Shown in pieces: positions 24,066 through 36,526 of a stretch of 64,000 bases of DNA (position 1 is the first letter of the stretch; each line of letters begins with the position of its first letter). The translations under genes and the position numbers were made by a program. The stretch lies in assembly GCA_005765155.1 (NCBI GenBank), contig VCCP01000004.1, positions 2,232,001-2,296,000 of the forward strand, in the 5' to 3' direction. Origin of the DNA: Zelopaecilomyces penicillatus. Its lineage: Eukaryota > Ascomycota > Sordariomycetes > Hypocreales > Pseudodiploosporaceae. The notes below the pieces were generated by a model. The model did not search any database and was not told the DNA's origin. It saw only the letters and a list, made by a program, of their open reading frames with translations.

Positions 24066-27000
24066 TCATTGTCCCTGCGAGAGTCCAATGTGCTGTTGCT
24101 GGGATGGGATTTGCGGTGTCATGCCTGAATCACTTAGTGAAAACGACATGTGTGGTGGCGCAGCCATGGGCAGCTTTGGTGTGTGAAGAGTCGTTGTGTT
24201 GCTCGAAAAGCTTGAGTTTGTTCGCCCATCTGCTATCCCGAATAGATCTCTTTGGAGTCCTTCCAGAATATGCATGTCGCTTCTGAGCGAACTTGTTGCT
24301 GTTGCAGACTGTCGGAAAAATGCTATAGTCTTGTTAAAAAGCATCCGCAATAGGTCCTCGTCGACGGTTTTACACAAAATCGGGTCTTTGAAAGCAGCCG
24401 ACAAAACCAGCAGGTTTCCCCATTGTCTATCAATCAAAAGTTAATATGAGCGAGCCCTCTATATGCTGTGCAAGGGGGTCATCACTTACGCATGTGCCGT
24501 ACCAAATACGTTGGTAATAACGGGACGCTTGTCACCGAGTCCATGAAACGCTCGAGTACTTTCAATCAGAGCCTTGATACCCTTCTTCGCCATTTCGAGA
24601 AGCAGTGGATCAAGTTCGCTTGGTACTCTAGTCTTAGGGTGGATATACGGAGCAATAATGCCGTCTCGAAACTCGGATGGAATAGATAAATTCGGGCTTG
24701 AGGGATGAGTCTTCATCCTGTACGAGAACTGCAAAATTTGCCTTATGAACGGACGGTAGGTAATCACCTGTGCGCCCCAGTATTTGGCCCGCAGTCGTGC
24801 TGCTAAAATGTCGTCTGCAGGTGCATCGTCTTCCCTAAAGGCGAAACTGGGTGCGACCCAGTGCATACCAGAGACAGCATCGGCAACAAGCCGCACATTC
24901 CTGAATTTGTCCTCCTTCCCTTTGCTGTTTGGGGTCTCGGGCGAATAGAACATGCGATGAATGCTGTTCAGATGTGTTCTCAAGTACAACTGGCCAGGGT
25001 AACTATCCAGAATCCTCTGATTGAACCCTTGGAGAAGACTCATGTTTGGATGTGGCATGTCGTCCTCGTATGAGAGAAGACCAGAGGGAGGTAGCTGGAG
25101 CTCAGCAATCAAGTCACTAACACGGATATCTTTGTTTAGCTTGTGCCCATCAAAAAACATACTCATATGCTTTTTTAAAAGCGCCGGCTCACCTCTCAAG
25201 TTGCAAGCAGGTCCAGAAGGCCAGTGCAAGGTTGTTGTACTTGGTATCCTGAATGAATTCAGCGTTTCGCTTGAGCTTTCGCATCCTATCTAAGCTCCTG
25301 TCGCTTATAGTTAGATTACGCTGTAGATGAGCCAAAATATGACAGACAACTTACGGTCTCATGATGACTTGCAGCTTATGGCTGGCTTTGTGGATAAATG
25401 CAAAACTCTCCAGTGGCCGGCCCAACTGACCATGATACAACCCTGCAAATATATTGGCATAGACATTCTTCATGTCACGATAGGCGCCGGTATGGTTTCC
25501 CAAAATATCGGTCGCGAACGCAAAGTACTCAAGACCTGGGATGACTTCGTAGTTCTTCTTCAGACTGTACCCCATGCGAATACCTCCGGGTCCATGGATG
25601 GATGATCGCCTGCTCTGATGGCCACGTTCCTGTTCCTTAGGTGAGGGTAGACCTGAAGACTGAGAGTGAGAAGAGAAGCTTGGTGGTGACCCCTGCGTAG
25701 GTGAAGGCGGCACCCCATTGCGAATAACCGGGCTTCCTTGTGGGAGAGGATCACTTTGCCAAAAGACGTCAGGGATATGATCTCGAAACAGGCAGACTTT
25801 GCCCAGAGCCAGTATCGTTAGGATCAGCGCACTGTGGATGGATCGGTTTGGTTTTCCCGCCCTGGCCGTACATGACACCGGGGTGCCGCTAGGATTGTCT
25901 GGCCCTGGAGATCGCTTTCTCTTTGAGCCAGTCGCTTCATTAGAATACTGTGACCCACCTCCAACAGCAAATCCGGACCTTGCAACAAGTGGTTTGAGTG
26001 ATCTTGAGTTCGAGACGGGCAAGTCGTCTAGGAAAGCTTGCACCCAATCGTCCAATACCTTGGGTTGGATGATGGGATGCATGTTGAGAATATTCGTTTT
26101 GAAACTCTCCACATAGGACCAGACCTTGGCTTCTGTGAAATCCGGATTTCCGTCGAATCCAAGGACGCCTCCTCTATATTCGACTTGGTCGCCAGGGCTT
26201 AGGCCACCGAGCTGGCCCCAGTCAGCCGCGGGAGACGGTGACGCAACGTCGGAGAGATCATCTGACATATCGACAACACCGTGATCAACTGCCTCTCTGA
26301 ATTCTCTAGCCTCTCTGGCATGTCGCGCAGAATCCTCGCCTCGTCCATATACTTTCAACAAACCACGATTTTGCTCAATACCAATCGGATATTCGCTAAT
26401 ATAACGAACACCCTGACTGTCTAGATGCGGTTTTGCCAAGTCCTTTATTGACGGCCAGTCTAACAATAGTCCAGCGAGGGTGGTGTGATTTATCGGAATG
26501 GCAGGTTCTCCGGGAGGAACCACGGGTCCAGGTTCGGCTTCCAAATCATCCTCCGTCATCATGGGCAGGGGCATATGTTCTGTCGTAACGACCGCTTGGT
26601 CTCGAGAAGCATCATGAGAAAAGTGGCGATTCATGGGCTGTCCATCCCTGGGGTACGGAGATACTGGGGATTCCTTGAACTCTGCCTCGTGGTGAGGCTC
26701 AGGCTTGATTGGAGGGATTGCGTTAGGATTTTTCGTGAAGACGGATTCCATCTTAGTTAGCCTGTCATCCATGTTGACGAATCGGTCCATTAGCGCTTGA
26801 AGGGTATTCTGCATCCCCGAGATGCCATCCAAAATGTCGGCTTGGGCTTTATCGGTACTAAAATACAAAGTTAGTTGGGGTCTAGCGTCATTAGTGTAGA
26901 ACTACGAGAATCTTACGCCTTTGGTACGGGATCTCGATATTTGCACTCTGTGCCCTTATCCCGACAGGTTTTACATGGTTTCGTTTCATCGCACTTTGCT

Positions 27001-27931
27001 TTGAGTTGCCGACATTGATCGCAAGCCTGTGACTTAAGTCAGTTTTCTTCTCTCGTGTCCACAATCAGACCCGAATATGTCGTACCTGCGAGGCTCTAGT
27101 ATTCTTTTTCTTCGAAACACTCGAGGAGTAGACACTGTAGAATGGCTCTTGATTCGATTGATAGCCGCTCTGCTGTTCATAAGAGTTTTGGTGTGATATC
27201 GGTGTCGGTGGCGGATAGCTTGGAGCGCGGTAGCCACCTGGGGTGGGAGGCACCGATTGGCTGTTGTCGTAATTCATATGCCGTGGTTGATTCTCCTGGT
27301 AGGAGGACTGGGATGGTGGCGGTGGTTGTTGATTCAGAGATGTTGACACAGCCTGAGGTGTCGGTGGCAGAGACTCTGGCGCATGTCCTGTAGAGCTCGG
27401 TCTTCGTGGATCTTCGGGTTCTCGCTTTATGACAGAGCCCCGTGGGGGATATGGGTGATAAGAAGGATGCGCCGGTGATGGAGGCTGCTGAGCCTGATGT
27501 TGTTGTTGTTGTTGTTGTTGCTGCTGCTGCTGTGGAGGCGGCTGCTGCTGCTGCTGTTGGCGATAAGGGTCGTGCATGGGAGCGAGTGGCTCTTGGTCGT
27601 GATGGCGACGGTCAACGTCTTGGTGGTGATGTAGTTGTCCATGGACGGGCCCTGGGGTTGGCGGCGCCGAGGAGAGGTCTGCAGGGCGGGGTGGATGTGC
27701 TTGATATGAGGTCGCAACCGGATGATGATGGGGGTGGCCTTGATGCGGCGGTGCGTGTGGAGGAGGAGGTAGTTGAGCCGCTGGACCATGCGGATGTTGA
27801 TGCGGATGCGAGATGGAGTGAGGAGGAGGATGGTGATGAGAGTGAGGATGAGGCAGTGATGAAGGCTGGGGAGCCGACACTGACCACGAGGATAGGCGCG
27901 GACGTTTGCCGTCGGGAGGTCCTGGATCCAT
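24066..27931 (-). CDS. Zn2Cys6 (GAL4-type) transcription factor, polyQ/His/Pro N-terminus
   Basis: A 1,179-residue nuclear DNA-binding regulator. Minus-strand exons: 27931-27086, 27026-26917, 26857-25355, 25285-25193, 25116-24490 and 24426-24066; five introns of 59-76 nt, all GT-AG, frame kept throughout. The zinc cluster is a perfect C-x2-C-x6-C-x5-C-x2-C-x6-C at residues 284, 287, 294, 300, 303 and 310 (ACDQCRQLKAKC, KPCKTC), preceded by KKKNTRASQ. After it comes a short heptad-like helix (about 325-350, ILDGISGMQNTLQALMDRFV) that may dimerise, then a fungal middle-homology-like region rich in conserved hydrophobics (PGLEYFAFATDILGNH, VYANIFAGLYHGQLGRPLE, NLALAFWTCLQLES). Residues 1-282 are low-complexity, with His/Pro blocks and an interrupted glutamine tract, probably activating. 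The target is unknown and I cannot assign a characterised orthologue. Confidence 0.92.
27480..27562 (-). repeat. CAG/CAA repeat encoding a glutamine tract
   Basis: In-gene trinucleotide repeat (CAG, CAA and CAT units with proline interruptions) encoding the polyQ part of the transcription factor. Length-variable in principle. Confidence 0.85.
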
Positions 27932-28600
27932 GCTTGCGTGCTTGATGTACAGCTACAGGACACGGACGCATAATCGGGAACGAGGAGAAAGGTGAAGCAG
28001 GGACCACGGAGGGGCGTTGGCCATGGGCTGAAAGGCGAAACAGGCGACACCAGGGAGTGAGGTTCGGGAAGATGGAAGCACGGCGATTGGTAATTGGGCC
28101 CTTTCAACAAGCAACGGGAGTCATCCAAGGCACCAGGGCGACATGGGGTGGGCGAGTCTGGCACGGATTGGGTGGCTGCGATGACATCGACCGATGCCGC
28201 TATCGAGGAGAGGAGGCAACTGGTTCGGTTGGCTTTGTGCGTGAGCCAGTCAGTCGGTCCTGGATGAGGTGTACTTGTACGAGGAGACAAGAGACAGGTA
28301 GACAATGGTGGTAGAGGCAAGGTATTAGGGCCAAGTCGTCAGGAGAAGAAGACGGACCAAAAGCCTTGACCTAGAACCCCAGCAAGACGCGGCGCGCGGC
28401 GAATGGGCAAATAGGCGAATGGGAGGGGGCGAGAGCAGCAACAAGTTGGGCAGCAGACGAAGAAGAAGAAAGTGGACAGGAGCGCTCGAGAAACAGCTCG
28501 ACTATCCGGGAGCCGGCAGCGGTGGGGGTGTGCGGAGGACGACGACGACAGTCTGAGGAGGTCAGAAAGGACGGCTTCTTCTTCTTCTCTCGGTTGCCAA

Positions 28601-28653
28601 GGTCGAGGGTCGAGGGTCGAGGTCAGGTCAGGTCAAGTCAAGCTCAGGTCAAG
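28601..28653. repeat. Cluster of GGTCGAG and AGGTCA direct repeats
   Basis: Three GGTCGAG units are followed by four or five AGGTCA/AAGTCA-like units. About 670 bp upstream of the transcription-factor ATG. Confidence 0.8.
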
Positions 28654-29231
28654 TACCGCACTGTAAGGTAGGTACTGTGCTAAACCCGGAACCCTGCGAC
28701 CAGGTGTCGAGTCCGTCAGAGGTACCGGGAGAACCAGCGGCGGGCGAGGCGCAAGCTGGCAATGACGACGATGTTGCGAAGGGAAAAGAAATATCGACTG
28801 GAGGTGACGGAGGTGACTTGATGTCGGTCGGCAGAAAGGTCAACAGAGGAGCTGGCAAAACATGAGAAAGAGGGTGGTTGCACAACTAAAGCCGGTAAGA
28901 CGACAAGCTCGCTCGGGAATCAGACAACCCTGGGGCGGCACCCCAACTAAGCTTAGTCCAGGCTGTATTTGCCATTAGCTTGGTGGTGTAGCAGGCCGGT
29001 ACCTACCTGTAGAGTACCTGGAGTACCTATAAGCCAAGCAAAGCAAACTCCCCTGGGTGGTGAACCTACTACGGTGTACCTTGCCTACCCACATCGCCAT
29101 TAGCAGGGGTGCCGAGATGGGTCGCCAGCAAGCCCAAGCTCCCCTTTAGTGCTGCTTCGTACAGTGGACGGACAGTGAACGGACGGTGGACGGACAGCAC
29201 GCGGTACGTACCAGGCACTGGGGCCCAGACT

Positions 29232-29244
29232 GGGGGGGGGGGGG
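29232..29244. repeat. G13 homopolymer
   Basis: Run of 13 G followed by TAGGGGGGG. Located near direct repeats of GGACGGACAG type (about 29165-29200). Confidence 0.85.
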
Positions 29245-30046
29245 TAGGGGGGGTCAAGAGAAGAGACTGTGGGATGATGTCGGCGATACAGGGACCCCTG
29301 CCTAGCCTTTTGCCGGTTTTGTTCTTTTTTTTTCTTTCCTTTATGTTTGCGGCGGTTGGCGCAAAGTGCTTGGTGCTGGGGGAGGGAAGCGCCGGCACCC
29401 AATAAAGGTCATGGACGACAGGTTGGGACGGGTTGAACAAGGGGGTGGGACGAAACGATCAGACAGTGGCCGTGATGCGTGCGCGAGTGTGCTTTGGCGT
29501 GTCTCTTCGAGCCTATGAGCATTATGAGCCTGTGAGAGGCCGACAGCCAACTGTGATGGGCGCCGAATGGTGATGACGGAGCCCAGATTGACATGAACGG
29601 CATTATACAGCACAACACAGCACTGCACAGCTGCTGTAACACTTTCAATGGCTGCTGCTGCACGGGTGCTGTACAGGCTAAAACGCACACACAGAGCACT
29701 TATCAGAGGCGCTGGCGGTATTAGTGCTTGGTTTCCCGACAGTACCGTACCCGGCTACCGCCGCCAATTGGTCAGCCACTGCGCTGGCAGAGCCCGTACT
29801 TTGTCGGAAACGCCAGGCCAGGTCTTTCCACTTCCACCACCACCATCACGTCGTAGCCGATAAACCTCGATCGTCCATGCGTCGCGCGCCCAGTGCTGTC
29901 CCCCCCAAGCCGGCGTATCACCGGACAGCGGGACAGAGGGTGGGCGGACAAGCAGGCAGGCCGAGCAGCGGGAGCAGGCGGCGGCGGCTTGCGGACAGGG
30001 CAAACAAAACACCTACACAAACAAAAACCATCATGGCGGCGTCATT

Positions 30047-30050
<4 letters not shown>

Positions 30051-30077
<27 letters not shown>
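30051..30077. repeat. (GCT)9 trinucleotide repeat
   Basis: Nine GCT units followed by GAT units. It lies inside a short ATG-initiated frame (from 30032) that would encode an Ala9 run then Asp residues. Probably non-coding. Confidence 0.85.
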
Positions 30078-30078
<1 letters not shown>

Positions 30079-33000
30079 ATGTTGATGATGATGATGCTGC
30101 TCGTACATACCCATAAGCAATGCTACTATTACCTGCTACTGAGAACAAATGCACACACAGTATAATACGTAGTAGAGCGCAAGGTGCGCGCGCCCCCCTC
30201 CATCCACCGCAATTTTGCTTTGCAAATAGGAAAATAATACCATCGGTCCAGTCACCGACGGCCATGGCCTAGCCAAGCCAAAAGCAGCCAGCAAGCAAAC
30301 AGTCAGCTCTCCTCACTCACGCACATAGCACCACATGGATAGTAGTGCCACATACTAATTAACCACTACCCCAGCTGAGAAAGGAGCGGAAGTGGATCGA
30401 GCCGAGATGGCTGTCGCCGCCCCAGAGTAGAAGATGCGGTCGTGGCGTGGTGTAGCGCGCCCCATGCAGCCACTATAACAGGGGGGGAGAGCAACCACTG
30501 ACTTGACTCTATCGTAGCTACGAGCGCCTGTTCTGTAGGTGTAGGTATCTGTAAGAAAGGCCCTGGACCGTCAATGCATGGGGGGGGGGAGGGACCGACA
30601 GCCAGCGGGTCGACGCATGCAAAGGGCCACCAAAGCCACCAGCCACAGCAAAAAAAAAAAACCGCGGCGCATGCCATTTACGCCGCCATCTGCGATCCCT
30701 CCCCCCTCCCTCCCCCTCTCTCTCTTGTCAAGGATTTTAGCTGCTGGCGGACGACATGACAAGAGGACTTGACAACTCTAGAGCCTAATTAGTCTGTGGT
30801 TTTTTTGCGGCGCAGGCCTAGCACACGTCGGCAGACCGACACACAAGATGCTATTTCAACATGGACTTTCGGTGTACTGGATGAAGGCGCCCCCCCCCCT
30901 CTTCCTCCCCAGCCAAGCTAGACTAGAAGAACTGGCAGATGCGCGCTAATGAATCACCGCTTGTTCGAGAGCGAGAGAGAGAGCGAGAGAGATTGGAGAT
31001 GGGAGAGGGAGAGAAAAAAAGGCGCCCGTATTATTACCATAATGGAGACAAGCTCCAACATTCCACAGCTTGAACATGCAGCCGCTCGAGCAAAGTGGCT
31101 GCAAACATCACCGATATTCCGTTCTGCAATGATAGATACTACTCTACTGCCTGTAATCAAGTGTTTGCCATGGCCAGCGCTGGGCTCTGGCGATTGCTCT
31201 GCAGATCCAATTGCGTAGGTGTAGATAGAATGCTAGTAGGCACTAGGAGTTACTAAAAAAAAAAACCCAGAGTCAACTTGGAGTGCGTCTGTATATGCCC
31301 GTCTGAAGGAAGGATGCGGTGAGTCGGTTACGAATGCCTTCGCCGGCTTCTTGCGGACGACAAGACACCAAGACAACAAGACAACAAGACGACTGACAAC
31401 AAAGGTTGCAACGAACGCATGCCTACCGTCACGATGCTCCGCACATGCATCCAGCCGCGCAGCACACAGCTGGCAGGCTGGGACCAGGCGACGTCAAGAC
31501 CATGCAACTATCCTGGACAGTTGACAGGCTTGTCCGCGCAAATAATCACCTCGTGCCATTAATCTGATACACCAACTCCATCTCTCTCTCTGTCTCTTCT
31601 CTTCTCTTCTGTACTATTGCCCCAAAGTAGGCAAACTGCCCCTGCTGCCCTTACCAATGCCCCCACGGCAAATTCCCCAATGCATCGCAGAGCTTATGTA
31701 GGTATGTGCCTATCTGCCTGCCTGTCTGCGTGCCTTGGTAGAGACTGGCTCAAACCGGTGAGAAACCCAGCAGCAGCAGCGCGAATGGACGTTGGGGGCC
31801 TCGGACGACATAGGTGGGCTTTGTTATACTACATCTGGATCTCCATACCACTCAGAACGCACGCACTGTATCCGCCGCAGTGGAATGCGCCAGTAATGCC
31901 TGCAGCAAAGGAAAAAAATTAGAGCACAGCAGAGCAGGCGAGGGGGCAATGCCGAACCATGTTGAGCTGGGTCGCATTGATGTAATCTGCAGTCTGCATG
32001 TCGTCGACTGGCATGCCGCTGGGCTTTGCCTAACGAATCGCGAGCCTATCTTCCAAGGCTCCAACCACCTACACAGGACTGACCCGGACAGACCCAGATC
32101 CTCGGGCAGCATCCTGCTAGCAATCCGTGCTTTTACTGGGTGGGTTTGCTGGGTATGCACAGCGCGTCGTAGATCGATGCAGCCTGGCAAGGAACATGGA
32201 CCTTGCCAATTGATTTAGAGTGTTTTGTTGGAGAGAGGTGGCGAACAAGACGAAAACAAGGACGTGGGCCTTCTTGCCTGTGCCAGCGCTGTGCAGGGTA
32301 GGGCTGGCAAATGATGGCAATGGATTGATTGATGACGGGTTTCGAACAGCCAAAGGCTAATTTACCCGGTATCCAATAGTATATAGGAAAGCTATTGTTA
32401 ATGTTGATTCCTCAGCTGGGTTTCACAGGCTGCCTCTGAAGTGAGATTCGGAGGAGTACACAAACATGTGAGTATACTCTGGCTGCCTCTTGCAGGATCA
32501 ACAACACAACTAAGCCCCCAACGTTAGTAGAGGCGATTGAGGCGACTGAAGCGGTATCATAGTAGTTCTGCCAGCACACTACCGCTATACTACAAATACC
32601 TACCTGCATATTGCGTACCTACCTAGGTTTGTAGGCTCTGGTGGATCAAGGAAGGAACAATTCGAGTCAGTCCTGCATTGATAGCGATTCGCTAAAATAT
32701 GCCATATAGCGGTATATTGACTTGCCCCCCCCCTTGTATTCTGACTTCAATCCTGCGACACGATACCTATCCGGGCAATGTGTACCAAGTCAGGCACCAG
32801 ACCTCTCTGGAATATCCGTAGAAAAAAAAGAAAAAGGCGGACTGTCGCCCTGTGGAAAAGCAAAAAAAGAAGAAGCAAAAAGCAAAGATACCCGTGCCGG
32901 CCCGGGGTTGTCCGAGGCGCAGCAGATGTATAATACTTTGTATTATTACCTCCCGGACTTTTTAAAAACACTGGTAAATTAAGAACGGCCAAAAATGCTT

Positions 33001-36000
33001 TACAGATGATGGACTAGATCCTGCCACAAGAGACACTTTCTTAGACATACAGTATGAGATGGGTACATATAGAAGGTACCTATATGTGGTTTTGAGTCAA
33101 GGCTAACTTGATGTTGGAAACCCAGTAGTACCCAAGATAATGTACCTGTAGGGAGAGAAGGGGGGGCAAAACGGTCGCTGTGGGTTCATAACAGTGTTCC
33201 GAGTATAACTAATTCCCCAAGGGGGCACTGACTGGTGCGATACCGTCCGACTGGTAAACCCGTTTTGACCGTTTATTTAACTAGACTAGACTCAACGGGC
33301 ACCGTCTTTGTCTCTTACTGGCCCTGGAGCTAATAACCAAGTAATTGGGTGCTAGTAAACAGACTTACCAGTGTGCGGCGGGTTTACTGGTGAGCATCAA
33401 TTTTTGCGGCCGCCCCAAAACAAAAACCCGCTGTCAAAGCGAGAAGGAAGAAAGGAATGCTTTGATTGGTATTCCCCAGGAAATCCCTCTGTGTGTGTAA
33501 CAACCTTGAAATGCGGGCGGCGAGAAGAAAAAAAAAAGCCATCGCGATCTGATGTCTGGAAAAGATTGCCTAATTGGAAGAAAGACACTCCCCCCCTGGC
33601 GAAGATACCACCCAAAAAAAAAAAAACCGGGCAACCAAGATAAAACCAACTAAAACCAATTCCCTGATATACAATCCTCGCATGCGGGCTGAAAAAAAGA
33701 CCAGGGGTGCCTGTCCTTGTGGGTAAAATTGACCGCAGAATACAATCTGCAGATGGCTTTTCGAGACGGGCCGCACTGAATATGTTTACGTGTAGGTACT
33801 TGGAGAATGGCGCAGTATTACGTATCCAACACATGTACCTCGTAATATCAACCTTTTAGGAGTAGGTAGGTAGTATTCCTCCTTCCCTTTCGCTCTCTCT
33901 CTCTTTCTCTCTTTTCTTCTTTTCGCACGGATGACGATGGTTCCGGAAACCTGTAAAACCCCACCCTGACTCGATAAATGTGCTGCAACCCCCCCAGTCC
34001 AAACCTGGGGTTGCTGCGGCGAGTCTATCCAAATATGGCGAGGCGAGATCCTTTATACGCGGCCTTATCAACGTTACGTAGGGTATTGCAACGTGGAAAA
34101 AAAACCTTTAATTTAGGAATACTTCAGAACAGGCATTCAATTATCTGGACATGAAAAATAAAACTGTCAGCAAAACTCTGGGGTCAAAACTTTTCATTTT
34201 TGCACCTCGGGAACTAAAAAAGGCCACTAGTAAAGTAGTTAGTCTTCTAGCCTATCAGACCAAAGCTGTCACGGCGTACCAGAGAGCGGGTGTGCCTGGG
34301 GGGTTTCATAGTATTACAAGTATTACGGGAGTAGTAAGTAATTAGTTTGCTTCGTACCTGGGGCTTGCTGGGTCCCACCACATCACGTAGGTGTATAGCA
34401 ATAATACCTACAACTAAGCCAAGCATGCCCCCCCCCCGAAAATCAACACCATGGCGGCGGCGGCAGCAGCGGCGGCGGCGCGGGTATTAGGCGTATCCGA
34501 CGGAGGAAGGGCCTCCATTTTACGTTGTATACGGAGCAATAGTACAGGTTTATTTTAGTGTGGTATTGTTTATTCGAGAAGGAAAGAAAGAAGGTCACTT
34601 GGCGTATAAACTATCTACTGAAAACAGCCGAGTGGTGCCCAAATTGATATAACCTGGCGGTGCGTGGGGAGACTTGTAAACATTGTACATACGTACTACG
34701 TAGTACAGTTTTGTAGATGCTGTTGACAATGATAATTTTCCGGAGGTGATCAAAGAAAAGGAAAAGGTTTCAATTTCCCAGCTTTTTGATTCACCTTGGT
34801 GCCTGACTGAGCCCCCCCAAAAAGAAACATGTCCCATTTTACGTCACATAGCTTGCATTCAGGATAGACAGCCCTTGTCCTAAAATAGGTAGGTTCTGTT
34901 TAGATAACGACAATCTTTTGGTGGGGTTTGGCTGGGAGAACTACCTGGGCTGATTGATTACCAGGGGGTTTATAATGAACAATATGATACAGCTACACTT
35001 GGCTGTCCAATATTCTCACGCACTATGACAGATTTATTCCTCTCTCTCACAATCTTTGTCCATCGACAGTATTCTTTCCACTATTTAATACCCCTGCCCT
35101 GCCCTGCCCACTGCGGAGAGGAATGAAAAGTGTTGGCTCCAGCATGGTATGTACTAACCTGGGTACTTGTAGAGCCGCCGCAGCTCTCCACTGCTTAGAG
35201 GCGCGGTCAGGGCAGTCTGGTGCCAGAGCACCGATTGATCCCTGGGCATCCACTGTAAACTGCAGCGCCAGGGGCGGATGTCGTGGCCATTCAGCGTCCA
35301 GCATAGAGCGAGCCGCCTTTTGCAATCTACGATTTGCACCCAACGCACATACCTCCTCCTCTCCTCTCCGTCTGCCTCCACCGCCGCACCGAAGCACCAC
35401 TTTATCATCCATCATCTTTCATAAGGTCCTAGTCATTTTAGTTTTCCCGGCTTTCAGTAAACCCACGTCCATACAGGAGTTCATGCGAAAAGGGGCGGAA
35501 CAAAAAAGGGCGCGGCATACATATGCACACGCAATTGCCCGACATTGTTCAGGGGGGGGGGGTTCTGCCGGACCGACCGACCTCCTCTTCGATGTTGGAA
35601 ACGTGGGCGTCTTTTTTTGAAGGCAAGCAAAAAGCCTCACTCACCGTCCAGTTGTCCCATTTTCCCCGCATCCTCCTCGCTAAATCAATGCTTTTTCTCC
35701 GGCTGCCGCACAGCTTTTATTAGAGATACAGGTACACCACAAACCCCCCCTGGAAGCTGTCAAAAATAATGAAAAAAGCCTTCGCTGTAACACAGACCCT
35801 GAACATACCTACCCAGGTCGGAGTAGGGACCAGGTAACTTTGCATCGTATGATACCCCAACACGTCACTGTCATACGGCACATATTTCCAAGTCTGGGGA
35901 CAGTGCGCACCGTTGTATTTTCTTCTTCTCTCCCCATCATAGGATCAAAATCACCAAGAAACTTGTACATCTCGTCCGGGCGCTCGTTGCTGATAGGTAT

Positions 36001-36498
36001 CCCACAAGTTTGTCCGCTCATTGGGGGGGGGGGCGTCTTCTAACCAGGCAATTTCACTTATTGCCCAACTAAAGCTCGATTGCTCACCCAAGATACCCCC
36101 CTGGCCGTCGACCCCCCCTGGTCTCTCCCCCCTCCCCAGGTGATCCATTTCCGCGCAGGTTCATTTGCTCATGTGAGCTCTGCTTGGTCCCGGAGATGCT
36201 TGGATGGTAATTTCTGCCTTGAACATCCCACCTCGGCTTTTCATCTGTGCTGAAGGCCAGACGACGGACGTTGAAATTATAGAAGTACCATGTAATGTCC
36301 TTTGTTTGTTTTGTTTGTTATGTTTGTATGTGCCTCTCTGTGTGTTTCAGGGCTCAAAATGACGGGGTAACCCAATGGCATGACGTAACCAGGGCCACTT
36401 GCTCGGTCTCTTAAAAAGACGGGTTGCGTAGTGTTGAGGTAATAATTGCGCATTTCGGCGTTTAGGGCTGTCGCATAGTCACCGCCCCAACAAAGAAA

Positions 36499-36526
36499 AC
36501 AGACAGACAGACAGACAGACAGACAG
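36499..36526. repeat. (ACAG)7 tetranucleotide repeat
   Basis: Seven perfect ACAG units in non-coding DNA. Confidence 0.9.

Noticed and set aside
27612..28007. 131-codon minus-strand ORF overlapping the transcription-factor start, as an independent gene
   Set aside because: Ser/Pro-rich low-complexity product of a shared repetitive sequence; no independent evidence. Treated only as a possible upstream ORF.
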